Source: Candidatus Gastranaerophilales bacterium
GTDB lineage: Bacteria; Cyanobacteriota; Vampirovibrionia; Gastranaerophilales; Gastranaerophilaceae
NCBI GenBank assembly: GCA_944326625.1
Contig: CALVER010000011.1
Coordinates: forward strand, 1-17,762
Direction: 5' to 3'
Length of the DNA: 17,762 nucleotides
The notes beneath the pieces were generated by a model. That model was not told where the DNA came from, did not search any database, and saw only the letters and a program-made list of their open reading frames with translations. Of the stretch, positions 1 through 6,930 are shown one piece after another (position 1 is the stretch's first letter; every line of letters starts with the position of its first letter). The position numbers and the translations under genes were made by a program.

Positions 1-216
1 CAATGTAAAGCTAATCATGAAGAAATTGGCTATTTTTACCCTTTCGGCTCACAAATATATCAATGTAAAGCTAATCACGAAGAAATTGGCTATTTTTACC
101 CTTTTGGCTCACAAATATATCAATGTAAAGCTAATCATGAAGAAATTGGCTATTTCGAGCCTTTCGGTTCCAGTATATACCAATATAACACTAACCATGA
201 AGAAATTGGCTATTTC
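1..216. repeat. 60-bp tandem repeat, about 3.6 copies, open at left edge
   Basis: The units start at 1, 61, 121 and 181. Copies 1 and 2 differ at only two positions; copies 3 and 4 diverge progressively toward the tail gene. Every copy keeps the core GAAGAAATTGGCTATTT, which contains a small imperfect inverted repeat (AAAT/ATTT around TGGCT). The array lies just past the stop codon of the last phage gene visible here and enters from outside the window, so its full copy number is unknown. The period is a multiple of three and one plus-strand frame stays open through all copies (20-aa period beginning KKLAIF), but I see no ribosome site or recognisable domain. I treat it as a minisatellite rather than a gene. 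Confidence 0.9.
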
Positions 217-236
217 CGATTGTTTTAACGGTTCTG

Positions 237-1238
237 CTACACCTCCTGACCGTCTATTATAATTTTGTCACGCCCGAGAGCCTTTTTAATATTTCCTATC
301 AAGGTTGTATCAGACAGGTTCACTTTTTCCACACGGCCTTCGCCTATATATTCCGTTTCTGCAAAAAGATTTTTAAATTCCTTGTTTCTTATCCCTGAAT
401 TCGCCACCCAAAAACCCGCTCTATTCTTTCGGCTCTCTCTTGCAAAGTTATAGCCGTATTTAAGAGTTAACACAAAGAATATGTCATGAATATTGGTTAT
501 TGACGGTTCATATCCGGTTATAATAACATCTTCATAAATAGTTTTGCCAAGCTTGAAGATAACATACTGTTTTTTCATCATTGCATCAACTATTTTGTTA
601 GAAAAATCATTCATTGCCCATGCCTCGGCACATTCGTTTTTTACATGAGCTCTAACTTTAATTTTCACAGGCCCAAAATCTTTTATGTAGTTCCACATCT
701 CTTTGCCAAGAGGTGTTGGATGTTCAGCAGTTTGCACTTCATAATTAAAATCGCATTTAGTTACGATATCAATGGGGATTTCTTCACCGTATTTTGGGTT
801 GCCGAAATAAGAGTATTTTTCCTCTTGCAGCGCATTCAAGCCGTTTGAAAATCCGGTTAAAAAAGCCGGAACATTTATGTTTCCGGCTTTTGCGGCATCA
901 ATCATCTGCGCTATACTATTATATCCCGTCTGCTCCAATGTCGCGTTAAACGCCGGCGCATAAGTATTAAATAATGCGTCCAGCAGCGATTTATATGTTA
1001 CGGGCTCATGATTTATAATTTTACTTATCGCGCCAACCGCATAACGCTGTATTAATTCCGTTTTTCCCTGCAAGCTTAAATTCTTGCTGAATTTGAATAT
1101 ATCTATGTTCAGATTTTTTATGTGGGCTTCGGCAAACGCGCCTTCAAGATTGTTTTTAATCATTGAAACCCGTCCGTAATCCGGTTTTTCTTCTTGAGGG
1201 ATTTCTACGGGTAAATATATTGCTGCTTCGTGTTTCAT
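237..1238 (-). CDS. phage tail protein with Dit-like C-terminal region
   Basis: A 333-aa protein beginning MKHEAAIYL. I chose this start because AAAGGA lies eight bases upstream; MTK three codons earlier and a longer start at 1280 are the alternatives, and the latter would overlap the preceding gene. The N-terminal 190 residues are unfamiliar. Residues about 195-290 (from EHPTPLGKEMW to FFVLTLKYGY) resemble the Dit-like tail domain of siphophages and myophages: conserved aromatic and hydrophobic strands, then YEDVIITGYEPS and a closing strand. Dit-like proteins cap the tail tube or form the baseplate hub. The gene directly follows the tail-terminator candidate, where a major tail protein would normally lie, so it could instead be a tube protein of related fold. 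The family call is by eye; a structural tail role is more certain than the exact part. Confidence 0.6.
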   Translation of the reverse strand: MKHEAAIYLPVEIPQEEKPDYGRVSMIKNNLEGAFAEAHIKNLNIDIFKFSKNLSLQGKTELIQRYAVGAISKIINHEPVTYKSLLDALFNTYAPAFNATLEQTGYNSIAQMIDAAKAGNINVPAFLTGFSNGLNALQEEKYSYFGNPKYGEEIPIDIVTKCDFNYEVQTAEHPTPLGKEMWNYIKDFGPVKIKVRAHVKNECAEAWAMNDFSNKIVDAMMKKQYVIFKLGKTIYEDVIITGYEPSITNIHDIFFVLTLKYGYNFARESRKNRAGFWVANSGIRNKEFKNLFAETEYIGEGRVEKVNLSDTTLIGNIKKALGRDKIIIDGQEV

Positions 1239-1254
1239 TTTTGTCATCCTTTCT

Positions 1255-1782
1255 TTATTTGTAATTAATATCCATATCAAGTGTTTTGCCCTGTTCGGGA
1301 ATATATTCTTTTATATCCTCAAATTCAAACACTATTGTAATCTCTTTTCTGAACATCTGGTTAGTTTCCGCAAAAGAGCTCAAATCCCGTACAGGCCCCG
1401 CCAGAAGTTCGTTGATCGTAATCCCTTCACCCGCCAAAATCGAGTGTGTAAGATCAGTATCTATAAACAATTGTTCCGTGTAATCTATTATCTCATCGGA
1501 TTCCTTTTCAGCCTCCAAAGCGTTCTCACGGAGCGAATAAACCGAAAACAAAACACCTATCCTGTATTGCGCCCTTATATAAGTTTTTCCGTCCGACGTA
1601 AAACTTTCAAACCTTTTGTTAATCCGTTCCCTGTCACACGTTTTCAAAACCATATACGGATATGACGGCACGTCCGAACGCAAGCGTTCCCTGAAAATTT
1701 TACCCTCAAGCCCGGGGAATTTTTCTGTCATTTTTTCGTTAAAAAAGCTGAAAAGCTTTGTCTTAAATTCATACGTTTTCAT
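1255..1782 (-). CDS. phage tail terminator/neck-like protein
   Basis: A 175-aa protein. Its ATG overlaps the 3' end of the preceding head-tail joining gene by 14 bases, with a GGTG ribosome site inside that gene, so the two are translationally coupled. Visible features are an N-terminal helix, the strand segment SYPYMVLKT (residues about 40-48), a central RIGVLFSVYS strand followed by a charged helix, and a closing strand REITIVFEFED. This alternating layout and length suit the tail terminator/neck family that caps the tail tube before it joins the head. The position right after a head-closure-type protein agrees. I recognise the genomic position better than the sequence, so the specific role is an inference. 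Confidence 0.55.
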   Translation of the reverse strand: MKTYEFKTKLFSFFNEKMTEKFPGLEGKIFRERLRSDVPSYPYMVLKTCDRERINKRFESFTSDGKTYIRAQYRIGVLFSVYSLRENALEAEKESDEIIDYTEQLFIDTDLTHSILAGEGITINELLAGPVRDLSSFAETNQMFRKEITIVFEFEDIKEYIPEQGKTLDMDINYK

Positions 1783-2098
1783 CTGTTTTCACCAAATATC
1801 CTTTGTAATAACTTAACCCGCGCATCTGCCAGAATTCCGTTTCCCGAACTTCAAACATATACGCTCCTATCTCAATTCTGTCAGCGGGCGACAATTTTTC
1901 TTCGCTGTAAAACACACCGGTAATCCCGTACTTATTGCCGGCTTCCGTCCCGATAAGACTCTCCGCAGGCTCGTAATACCCGGAAATCTCTTTTACAAAA
2001 TTCCACTGTGAAAGACTTCCGCCGCTTAACTCGTCGATTTTGACCGTTCGTTTGTATAATTTGTATTTTTTATTTGAAAAATAATTAACTATAGACAT
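1769..2098 (-). CDS. phage head-tail joining (head closure) protein
   Basis: A 109-aa protein with ribosome site AAAGGAA nine bases before the ATG. The compact beta-rich sequence includes VKIDELSGG, GVFYSEEKLSPADRIEIG and YMFEVRETEFWQ, ending in YYKGYLVKTDENV. This fits the head-closure (SPP1 gp16 / phage head-tail joining) family, in which a small beta-barrel seals the connector below the portal; members are typically about 100-115 aa. Its ribosome site lies on the opposite strand of the -35 region of the divergent metallophosphoesterase promoter. Transcription from the phage operon must cross that antisense gene to reach it. Confidence 0.6.
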   Translation of the reverse strand: MSIVNYFSNKKYKLYKRTVKIDELSGGSLSQWNFVKEISGYYEPAESLIGTEAGNKYGITGVFYSEEKLSPADRIEIGAYMFEVRETEFWQMRGLSYYKGYLVKTDENV

Positions 2099-2106
2099 AT
2101 GTACTA

Positions 2107-2135
2107 TTCCTTTTTTTGTAATTTTGTGTTATAAT
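2107..2135 (+). promoter_or_regulatory. extended -10 promoter of the metallophosphoesterase gene
   Basis: A perfect TATAAT at 2130-2135 is preceded by TGT (extended -10). A weak TTCCTT stands at the -35 position (2107-2112, 17-bp spacer). The start codon is only nine bases past the -10, so the predicted leader is about three bases. The same bases carry the Shine-Dalgarno sequence of the divergent phage gene on the other strand. Confidence 0.6.
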
Positions 2136-2144
2136 TTTTACGAA

Positions 2145-2834
2145 ATGCGGGAAATATTATTAATATTAATTTTAATAACAGGCTGGATGTTTGCCGTGGA
2201 GCCGGTCATGCTTACCACAAAAACTTATCGGACAGAGTTCAAAGAACTTGCCGGGAAAAAAGCCGTGCTCGCCGGTGATTTTCATTTCAAAAGCAAACAC
2301 CGCGTGCGGCAGGTTGTCGACAAAATCAACGCGCAAAACGCTGATTTGGTATTCTACATAGGCGATTACACCGAAAAAGTTCTTGCGGATTACGTAATCG
2401 AACAACTTTTGAGCGTGAATGCGCCCGCCTGTTTTGTCCTCGGAAACCACGACATGCCGGAAGATTACAAAAGCCTCCCGAACCTTTTAAACAACCGCCA
2501 TATTGAAAAATACGGAATAACAATTGCGGGCGTGGATTATTATAATCCTGATATTGAAAAAGCCCTATCAAACGCAAAAGATCCGGTAATACTTTTGAGC
2601 CACGACCCTGATATTCTGCCTAAAGTTCCCGAAAGGGTCAGACTGATACTTTCGGGGCACACCCACGGCGGTCAGGTAACCCTATTCGGCAGACCTTTTA
2701 TAACGCCGTCCAAATACAGGTTCGGCAAAGGGATTATTAATAACCGGCTGGTAATAACGGGAGGAACCGGAACAAGCATTATTCCGGCAAGACTTTTTAA
2801 TCCGCCCGAAATTACCGTTATTGAGTTTAAATAA
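2145..2834 (+). CDS. membrane-anchored calcineurin-like metallophosphoesterase (YaeI/YkuE type)
   Basis: A 229-aa protein with the full dinuclear metal site of the calcineurin-like phosphoesterase fold: D45-x-H47, G73-D74, GNHD at 100-103, H153 and GHTHGG at 171-176. Residues 3-18 form one hydrophobic segment, a membrane anchor or uncleaved signal. The following EPVMLTTKTY stretch is typical of YkuE/YaeI proteins, some of which hydrolyse lipid-A-type UDP-sugar lipids; the substrate here is unknown. I start at MREILL because the promoter -10 box lies nine bases upstream and an earlier TTG start would overlap it. The gene runs against all surrounding phage genes, ends four bases from the convergent 121-aa gene, and has its own promoter, so it looks like an inserted host-type cargo (moron) gene. 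Confidence 0.85.
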   Translation: MREILLILILITGWMFAVEPVMLTTKTYRTEFKELAGKKAVLAGDFHFKSKHRVRQVVDKINAQNADLVFYIGDYTEKVLADYVIEQLLSVNAPACFVLGNHDMPEDYKSLPNLLNNRHIEKYGITIAGVDYYNPDIEKALSNAKDPVILLSHDPDILPKVPERVRLILSGHTHGGQVTLFGRPFITPSKYRFGKGIINNRLVITGGTGTSIIPARLFNPPEITVIEFK

Positions 2835-2838
2835 TAAA

Positions 2839-3204
2839 CTACCTGCCGATATCCTTAAGCCTTTGAGAACGGTTTACGGCAAAATCCGCATAAAGCATTC
2901 TTAAAAGAGCCGGCCTGTCGAGCACGGGGTATTTTAATCCGTATCGGATACCTATGTTGTTATTATAAAGGTCAATTTCTCTGTCATCCCTGCCCGACAA
3001 GCCGAAAACCTCGTTTAAGCCTCCCAAAATCCGCGTAATCTTTTCACCGCGCATCTGCGTAAATACTGCCGCGGCATACTGGTGCCGTATGTCGTTTGAA
3101 TAAAGCTTCGGAGAATTCGTAACACTTTTGAGGTAATCTCCGACTTCATACTCGAGAAGTTTTGCAAATTCATTGTCAGATATAAGTTCTTTTAAACCGT
3201 ACAA
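2839..3204 (-). CDS. uncharacterised phage protein with RH...E...DLYNN motif
   Basis: A 121-aa protein of unknown function, sitting immediately after the DnaT-like connector gene with no spacer. It carries a distinctive set of polar residues: R40-H41 in IRHQYAAAVF, E65 in GGLNEVFG, and D78-L-Y-N81-N82 followed by G85. That spacing (RH, then E, then DxxNNxxG) recalls DUF6973-type domains found in phage-borne and toxin-associated proteins, but the match is from memory of a pattern, not a search. In siphophage head modules this slot usually holds a small connector protein, so a structural role is the alternative. No signal peptide or membrane segment is seen. Confidence 0.6.
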   Translation of the reverse strand: MYGLKELISDNEFAKLLEYEVGDYLKSVTNSPKLYSNDIRHQYAAAVFTQMRGEKITRILGGLNEVFGLSGRDDREIDLYNNNIGIRYGLKYPVLDRPALLRMLYADFAVNRSQRLKDIGR

Positions 3205-3654
3205 TTAATAAGTCTCCTCAAAATATGAATTTTCAATATCAAATCCACGCCTCAAAAGCCCTGACAAAAGCAGTTTAGCTTCCGAACAGAGTTCAAAATC
3301 CGCATTATCGGAAAAGGTTATGCTGGCTGAGCCGAGTGAAACTGATTTGACATTTGAACTTTTTTCAAAATTATTCGAAAACATTTCAAACACCTGCTCG
3401 CACACTGCAGCTTTAACCCGATAAAGCACTTCGTATTTTTTGCCGCGGATAATTCTCGGAAAAGACATAGCCTGTTCAGGGTTTGCCTTGCGTCCGATAA
3501 AGGGTTGTATATCTATTTGTCTTGCCGCCGTGATAAGCGACTTTTCTTTTTCGGAATTGTCAAGCTCTTTCCAGAAATCGGCATTGAGTTTTTCGGAAAA
3601 ATACTCATCCGCTTCCTGAATAGTCACATAAGAATTTTTATAAATTTCAAGCAT
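3205..3654 (-). CDS. DnaT-like phage head-tail connector protein
   Basis: A 149-aa protein preceded by GAGGTG five bases before its ATG. The opening YVTIQEADEYFSEKL, then a WKELDNSEKEKSLITAARQID segment read in two parts, and the FIGRKANPEQAMSFPRI stretch are characteristic of the phage family annotated as putative DnaT-like ssDNA-binding proteins, which behave as gp6/gp15-type head-tail connectors below the portal. The family usually has helix-turn-helix packing in the first 100 residues followed by a variable tail, and both are seen here. It is the first gene after the intrinsic terminator that closes the capsid cistron, so it depends on read-through or an unseen promoter. Confidence 0.7.
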   Translation of the reverse strand: MLEIYKNSYVTIQEADEYFSEKLNADFWKELDNSEKEKSLITAARQIDIQPFIGRKANPEQAMSFPRIIRGKKYEVLYRVKAAVCEQVFEMFSNNFEKSSNVKSVSLGSASITFSDNADFELCSEAKLLLSGLLRRGFDIENSYFEETY

Positions 3655-3664
3655 TTTTCACCTC

Positions 3665-3692
3665 AAAAAAAAGGGCAGGGGTAATCCCTGCC
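3665..3692 (-). terminator. intrinsic terminator after the major capsid gene
   Basis: On the minus strand the arms GGCAGGG and CCCTGCC (plus-strand 3686-3692 and 3674-3680) pair perfectly around a five-base loop and run into eight T residues one base further on. It lies between capsid and connector genes, so it would give a capsid-terminated mRNA with partial read-through. Confidence 0.8.
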
Positions 3693-3730
3693 GCATCCCA
3701 AAAGGGGGTTATGGAGTTATATATATAGGA

Positions 3731-4675
3731 TTATTCTTCAGCCGGAGCCAAAATAGCGAACGGGTAGCCGGAAGAACCTTTTCTGGTAACCGGGTTAGCG
3801 ATTTGAACGCCGAGACGCATTACGACACGCAAAGCAACCATATCCTGCTGTGCAAGGTTATAGGCAATTGTGCCGTCCGTATTCTGAATAACAGCTTCCG
3901 TTAAAAGTTTATACGTTACGTCCTGTCTGATTGAGTAAACAGCTTTTGAAAAATCGCCGCAGACCATCAGGGCTTTATCCGTATCAAAAACGCCGTTATT
4001 ATCGTAGACAATCGGTCTGCCGACAAGGCTTGAGGCAGTGTTTGTGATTAGAGAAGAATTATACAAAAGGTTGTTGTTTTTATCTCTCAAATCTCTCAGA
4101 TAAGCCTCAAAAGCAGCGTCCGCGTAAAACCCGTTAACAACAAAGCCGGATTTTTCAACGAGAGACATCATACCGTCAACGCCGATAATATCAGCCGCCA
4201 CATCCGTATTAGTTCCAAGGGTTATAATCTGGGACTTGGCGCTAGCGCCGTCATAGATTGACGTAGGCCAGCTTGTGGGTTTATTTGTACCGAAAATAAT
4301 TGCCTTATCAATAGCAATCCCCATAGATTCAACGATCTGGGGTTTAATTTCTTCCCAGATATCAAAAGATGAATCGTCGAGAACAGCCTCGGGAATAGGA
4401 ACAATTACGGCAAGTTCTTCCGCGGTGAGGGTTAACTTATCCCATTCGGCTTTGGTTGTTTTTTTCTGAGCTGTGTCGCCTGAGAGAAAATAAGCGTCAG
4501 GCAGGGCGTTTTGAACCGGCAAAGTTTTCTGTTTTGACGGCATATTGGGCAGCCTTCTCATCAGGGGTAAGAGTTTTGAAGCCTGCGGAGTTTCTTTAAT
4601 AATGTCTTTGGAAATCTCCAAAGGGATTAGGGCATCCGCCCCGGTTCTGTCAATAATGTTTGCATCTGTTGTCAT
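3731..4675 (-). CDS. HK97-fold phage major capsid protein
   Basis: A 314-aa major capsid protein of the HK97 family (Phage_capsid). The N-arm leads into LLPLMRRLPNMPSKQKTLPV, then the family's ladder of strands around LTAEELAVIVPIPEAVLDD (residues about 85-105), the spine helix IKPQIVESMGIAIDKAIIFG and the closing segment DMVALRVVMRLGVQIANP. There is no long delta-domain and no protease gene upstream. Assembly is therefore likely guided by the separate coiled-coil scaffold gene, as in SPP1-type phages. The start has AAAGGA eight bases upstream. A block of REP-like hairpins precedes it and an intrinsic terminator follows it, so this cistron is transcriptionally set apart from the rest of the head operon. 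Confidence 0.92.
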   Translation of the reverse strand: MTTDANIIDRTGADALIPLEISKDIIKETPQASKLLPLMRRLPNMPSKQKTLPVQNALPDAYFLSGDTAQKKTTKAEWDKLTLTAEELAVIVPIPEAVLDDSSFDIWEEIKPQIVESMGIAIDKAIIFGTNKPTSWPTSIYDGASAKSQIITLGTNTDVAADIIGVDGMMSLVEKSGFVVNGFYADAAFEAYLRDLRDKNNNLLYNSSLITNTASSLVGRPIVYDNNGVFDTDKALMVCGDFSKAVYSIRQDVTYKLLTEAVIQNTDGTIAYNLAQQDMVALRVVMRLGVQIANPVTRKGSSGYPFAILAPAEE

Positions 4676-4689
4676 ATTTTTTTCCTTTC

Positions 4690-5257
4690 TTTTTTATCTT
4701 TTTGATCCCCGCAATAAATGCGGGATGACACAATAATTCTCTGTCATTACGAGGAGTGTGCGCAGCACACGACGTTGTAATCTCATTCAATTCCAACGAC
4801 TTTGCGTTTGCCTCAGTTTTACTATTACAACATGTTTCTGCTTCACTACCTTGCGATTGCCACGGCCTCGCTTCGCTCGGCCTCGCAATGACAGAGAAAA
4901 TATTACCAATATTGTGAGCATGGCTACGTGCGTAGCACCTCGCAATGACATGAATAGGCACACGAATATTGTCAAACATGTTATCGTGCCTTTGGCACCT
5001 CGCAATGACAGGACAGCTCTATGTGTTGTCGTGGTTCAACCACCCCTCTCCCCCTGGGGGAGAGGGTAGGGAGAGGGGCTTTCACATCGTCCCGACTGCA
5101 AGATCCTGAAACAAGTTCAGGATGACATGACAATTCCGTCATCCCGCATTTATTGCGGGATCTTACCGTTTGAGATACGCAATGCTGGCAAGATCCTGAA
5201 ACAAGTTCAGGATGACAGAGTAAAACCTTAGTATCTTAGTGCCTTAGTATCTTAGTA
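4690..5257. repeat. REP-like hairpin cluster inserted between scaffold and capsid genes
   Basis: About 570 bases with no credible gene but at least eight short inverted repeats. CCCGCA/TGCGGG lies at 4708-4724, GTGTGC/GCACAC near 4757-4772, GCTACG/CGTAGC near 4923-4936, and GTGCC/GGCAC near 4986-4998. CTCTCCCC/GGGGAGAG follows near 5045-5063, and ATCCTGAA/TTCAGGAT occurs twice. The unit ending CCTCGCAATGAC occurs three times, each with a different hairpin in front. A 30-bp segment is repeated exactly at 5098-5127 and 5188-5217. Two 16-bp copies of CCTTAGTATCTTAGT(G/A) close the block at 5226-5257. This is the style of chromosomal REP/intergenic palindromes rather than phage sequence. Open frames here are low-complexity by-products of the palindromes. 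Confidence 0.85.
5098..5217. repeat. exact 30-bp direct repeat flanking an inverted-repeat element
   Basis: Copies at 5098-5127 and 5188-5217 are identical and each folds into a stem of ATCCTGAA and TTCAGGAT. Between them, at 5137-5163, lies the GTCATCCCGCATTTATTGCG element that reappears at 17612-17638. Confidence 0.85.
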
Positions 5258-5285
5258 ACTTTAACCACTCATATTTACTTATACG

Positions 5286-5714
5286 CTATCTTCCCGCCGC
5301 CTGACGGATGAAAGTATTCATCAATTCGGAGGGGCTGAGGTTATTAATCAAAGACGGCTTAAACGCGCCGCCGTGGTTTTCCTGTTTGAAAAGAATTCCG
5401 TTATCGCGTTTGTATTCATCAATCCAGAGCTGAATATTTTCGCAATCATCCGGAATAATATTCGCCACAAGATCGGATTTAATACATCCTGCTTTATCCA
5501 AAAGCAATTGGCGCTTAACGAGCAGATTTTCTTTTCTGGTAATTGCAAGTTCTTCCTGCAAAGCTTTAAGCTGTTCCTGAGCGGTCTGATTTTCCGCGGA
5601 AGAATTTTTCGCGTTAATCCTGTATTTTGCCGCTTCTTTTCTCAAATCGGCAATTTGCTCTTTCAAAGATTGAATTTCCTGATCAGCGCCCGGCTGATTA
5701 ATTTGTTGTTCCAT
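5286..5714 (-). CDS. phage capsid scaffolding protein
   Basis: A 142-aa, highly charged protein. Residues about 12-75 form one long coiled coil (EIQSLKEQIADLRKEAAKYR and onward), followed by a short linker and a C-terminal LSPSELMNTFIRQAAGR segment. A long coiled coil with a basic helical tail directly upstream of the capsid gene is the standard form of SPP1 gp11/GP20-type scaffolds, which fill the procapsid and leave before DNA packaging. The start lies four bases after the portal stop, with GGGGAG inside the end of the portal gene. The expected next gene (capsid) is displaced by about 600 bases of repeat sequence. Confidence 0.8.
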   Translation of the reverse strand: MEQQINQPGADQEIQSLKEQIADLRKEAAKYRINAKNSSAENQTAQEQLKALQEELAITRKENLLVKRQLLLDKAGCIKSDLVANIIPDDCENIQLWIDEYKRDNGILFKQENHGGAFKPSLINNLSPSELMNTFIRQAAGR

Positions 5715-5717
5715 TTT

Positions 5718-6908
5718 TTATTCTCCCCATATAATCTGTACATCGGCATTTTTATGTCCTGCAAAGGCAAGGGCGCATTTTACGGTTTTAACAATAGCGT
5801 TATTCAAAGAAACCGTTCTGATGTCGTCGACTTTTGCCATAGCGGAAATAAAAATTTGTTTTAAACTTTCGCCCGACATATTGGACTCTATATCGAGCCC
5901 GTAAGCCTGAGGCGGAGTTTTGGAAAGCATATAGAAAAATTGCATCAAGGTATCAATATGCGATTTTATTGCATCTGCCTGCAAATCCGCCGTAATATAT
6001 TCGGGCTTGGCACCGTCGCGGCCTATTGTTATAAAATCCGAATTCGGAAAATGCCTTTCGCCTGTTGAGGGATCCATTTCCGTGTTTTCAATACTGCCCG
6101 CAAGTTTAGGGTTTGCATGCCTGTTAATTATCTTGGAATTCTGCGAAACCGTCAGCATAAGTTCCTCAATAATACTTTCGCAGGATTTGTAATCGCTTTC
6201 TCCGTAGTAAGTATCGCTTTCTGTGGTGTTTTTTACCGGAAAAAGTACAAAATCATCCCACGTGTTTGAAAAATCATCAACAGGTTTGACCCCGAACGCT
6301 TCGACATCGGACACAGGACACAAAAGTCTGTTATGTGACACCTCCCAAATCTCGTTTTCCACAAAACCTTTATGAATTTTTTCAATATGCTTATACAATT
6401 TTCCGTCTTTTACGATGTCGTAAAAAAGAATATGCCCCGAAAGATCGTTCAAATTCCCGTTATTGAACACCGGAATCCAGCAGTCCGGGCAGACGGAAAA
6501 AATTTTCACCTCGTTATTAACGTACGCAACCTTGAAAAGCGCGTCCCCGAAACGTGAATTATCTATACAAACCTCTTTTATAACAGTCAAAAAATTGTTA
6601 TCCGCATTGATTTTCGCCCAATCTTTTGCGGCATCCGGAGATACTTTGATTTCAAAATCGTTATTTGTAATCAAAAATTTGTAAAAATCCGTAAGCGCCT
6701 TGAAAAGGTTGATTTCAATTAAACTTTGGGCGGTTGTGTTACCCATTGGGTAACGCTGCCTGATTTTTCTCAAAACATTGGCAAAAGGTTTTGCAAAATT
6801 ACTTCTGTACAAATCCCTGTAGCGGGCGTAATTTCGGAAACGTTCAATATCATCCGCGCTCCATTTAAGGTTTTTGAAATTTTCGTTTATATCAAAAGTC
6901 GTAAGCAT
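5718..6908 (-). CDS. phage portal protein
   Basis: A 396-aa portal protein, the ring at the DNA-entry vertex to which the terminase docks. It is recognised from the position directly after TerL and from the C-terminal stem segment FYMLSKTPPQAYGLDIESNM (around residue 330) followed by SGESLKQIFISAM, a hallmark of SPP1 gp6/PBSX-type portals. The early segments FANVLRKIRQRYPMGNTTAQ and SRFGDALFKVAYVNNEVKIF match the wing region. Length is a little under the 450-500 aa of SPP1-type portals, mostly at the C-terminal crown. GAAAGGA lies seven bases before the ATG. No Mu F-like minor head protein follows, although SPP1-type modules usually carry one. Confidence 0.85.
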   Translation of the reverse strand: MLTTFDINENFKNLKWSADDIERFRNYARYRDLYRSNFAKPFANVLRKIRQRYPMGNTTAQSLIEINLFKALTDFYKFLITNNDFEIKVSPDAAKDWAKINADNNFLTVIKEVCIDNSRFGDALFKVAYVNNEVKIFSVCPDCWIPVFNNGNLNDLSGHILFYDIVKDGKLYKHIEKIHKGFVENEIWEVSHNRLLCPVSDVEAFGVKPVDDFSNTWDDFVLFPVKNTTESDTYYGESDYKSCESIIEELMLTVSQNSKIINRHANPKLAGSIENTEMDPSTGERHFPNSDFITIGRDGAKPEYITADLQADAIKSHIDTLMQFFYMLSKTPPQAYGLDIESNMSGESLKQIFISAMAKVDDIRTVSLNNAIVKTVKCALAFAGHKNADVQIIWGE

Positions 6909-6930
6909 AAATTTCCTTTCTGTTATTAAG

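Noticed and set aside
1..216. CRISPR array
   Set aside because: The units are contiguous, with no unique spacers between short repeats; it is a plain tandem repeat.
17..262. Plus-strand frame of 81 aa across the 60-bp repeats
   Set aside because: It exists because the period is a multiple of three and stops are absent by chance. It has no ribosome site and runs into the 3' end of the opposite tail gene.
2124..2144. Longer TTG start for the metallophosphoesterase (MCYNFYE extension)
   Set aside because: The extension overlaps the perfect TATAAT promoter box; the ATG at 2145 fits the family's N-terminus.
4758..5069. Open frames of about 100 aa on both strands in the region before the capsid gene
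   Set aside because: They are translations of palindromic repeats, with repeated RNDR-type peptides, no ribosome site and no domain.
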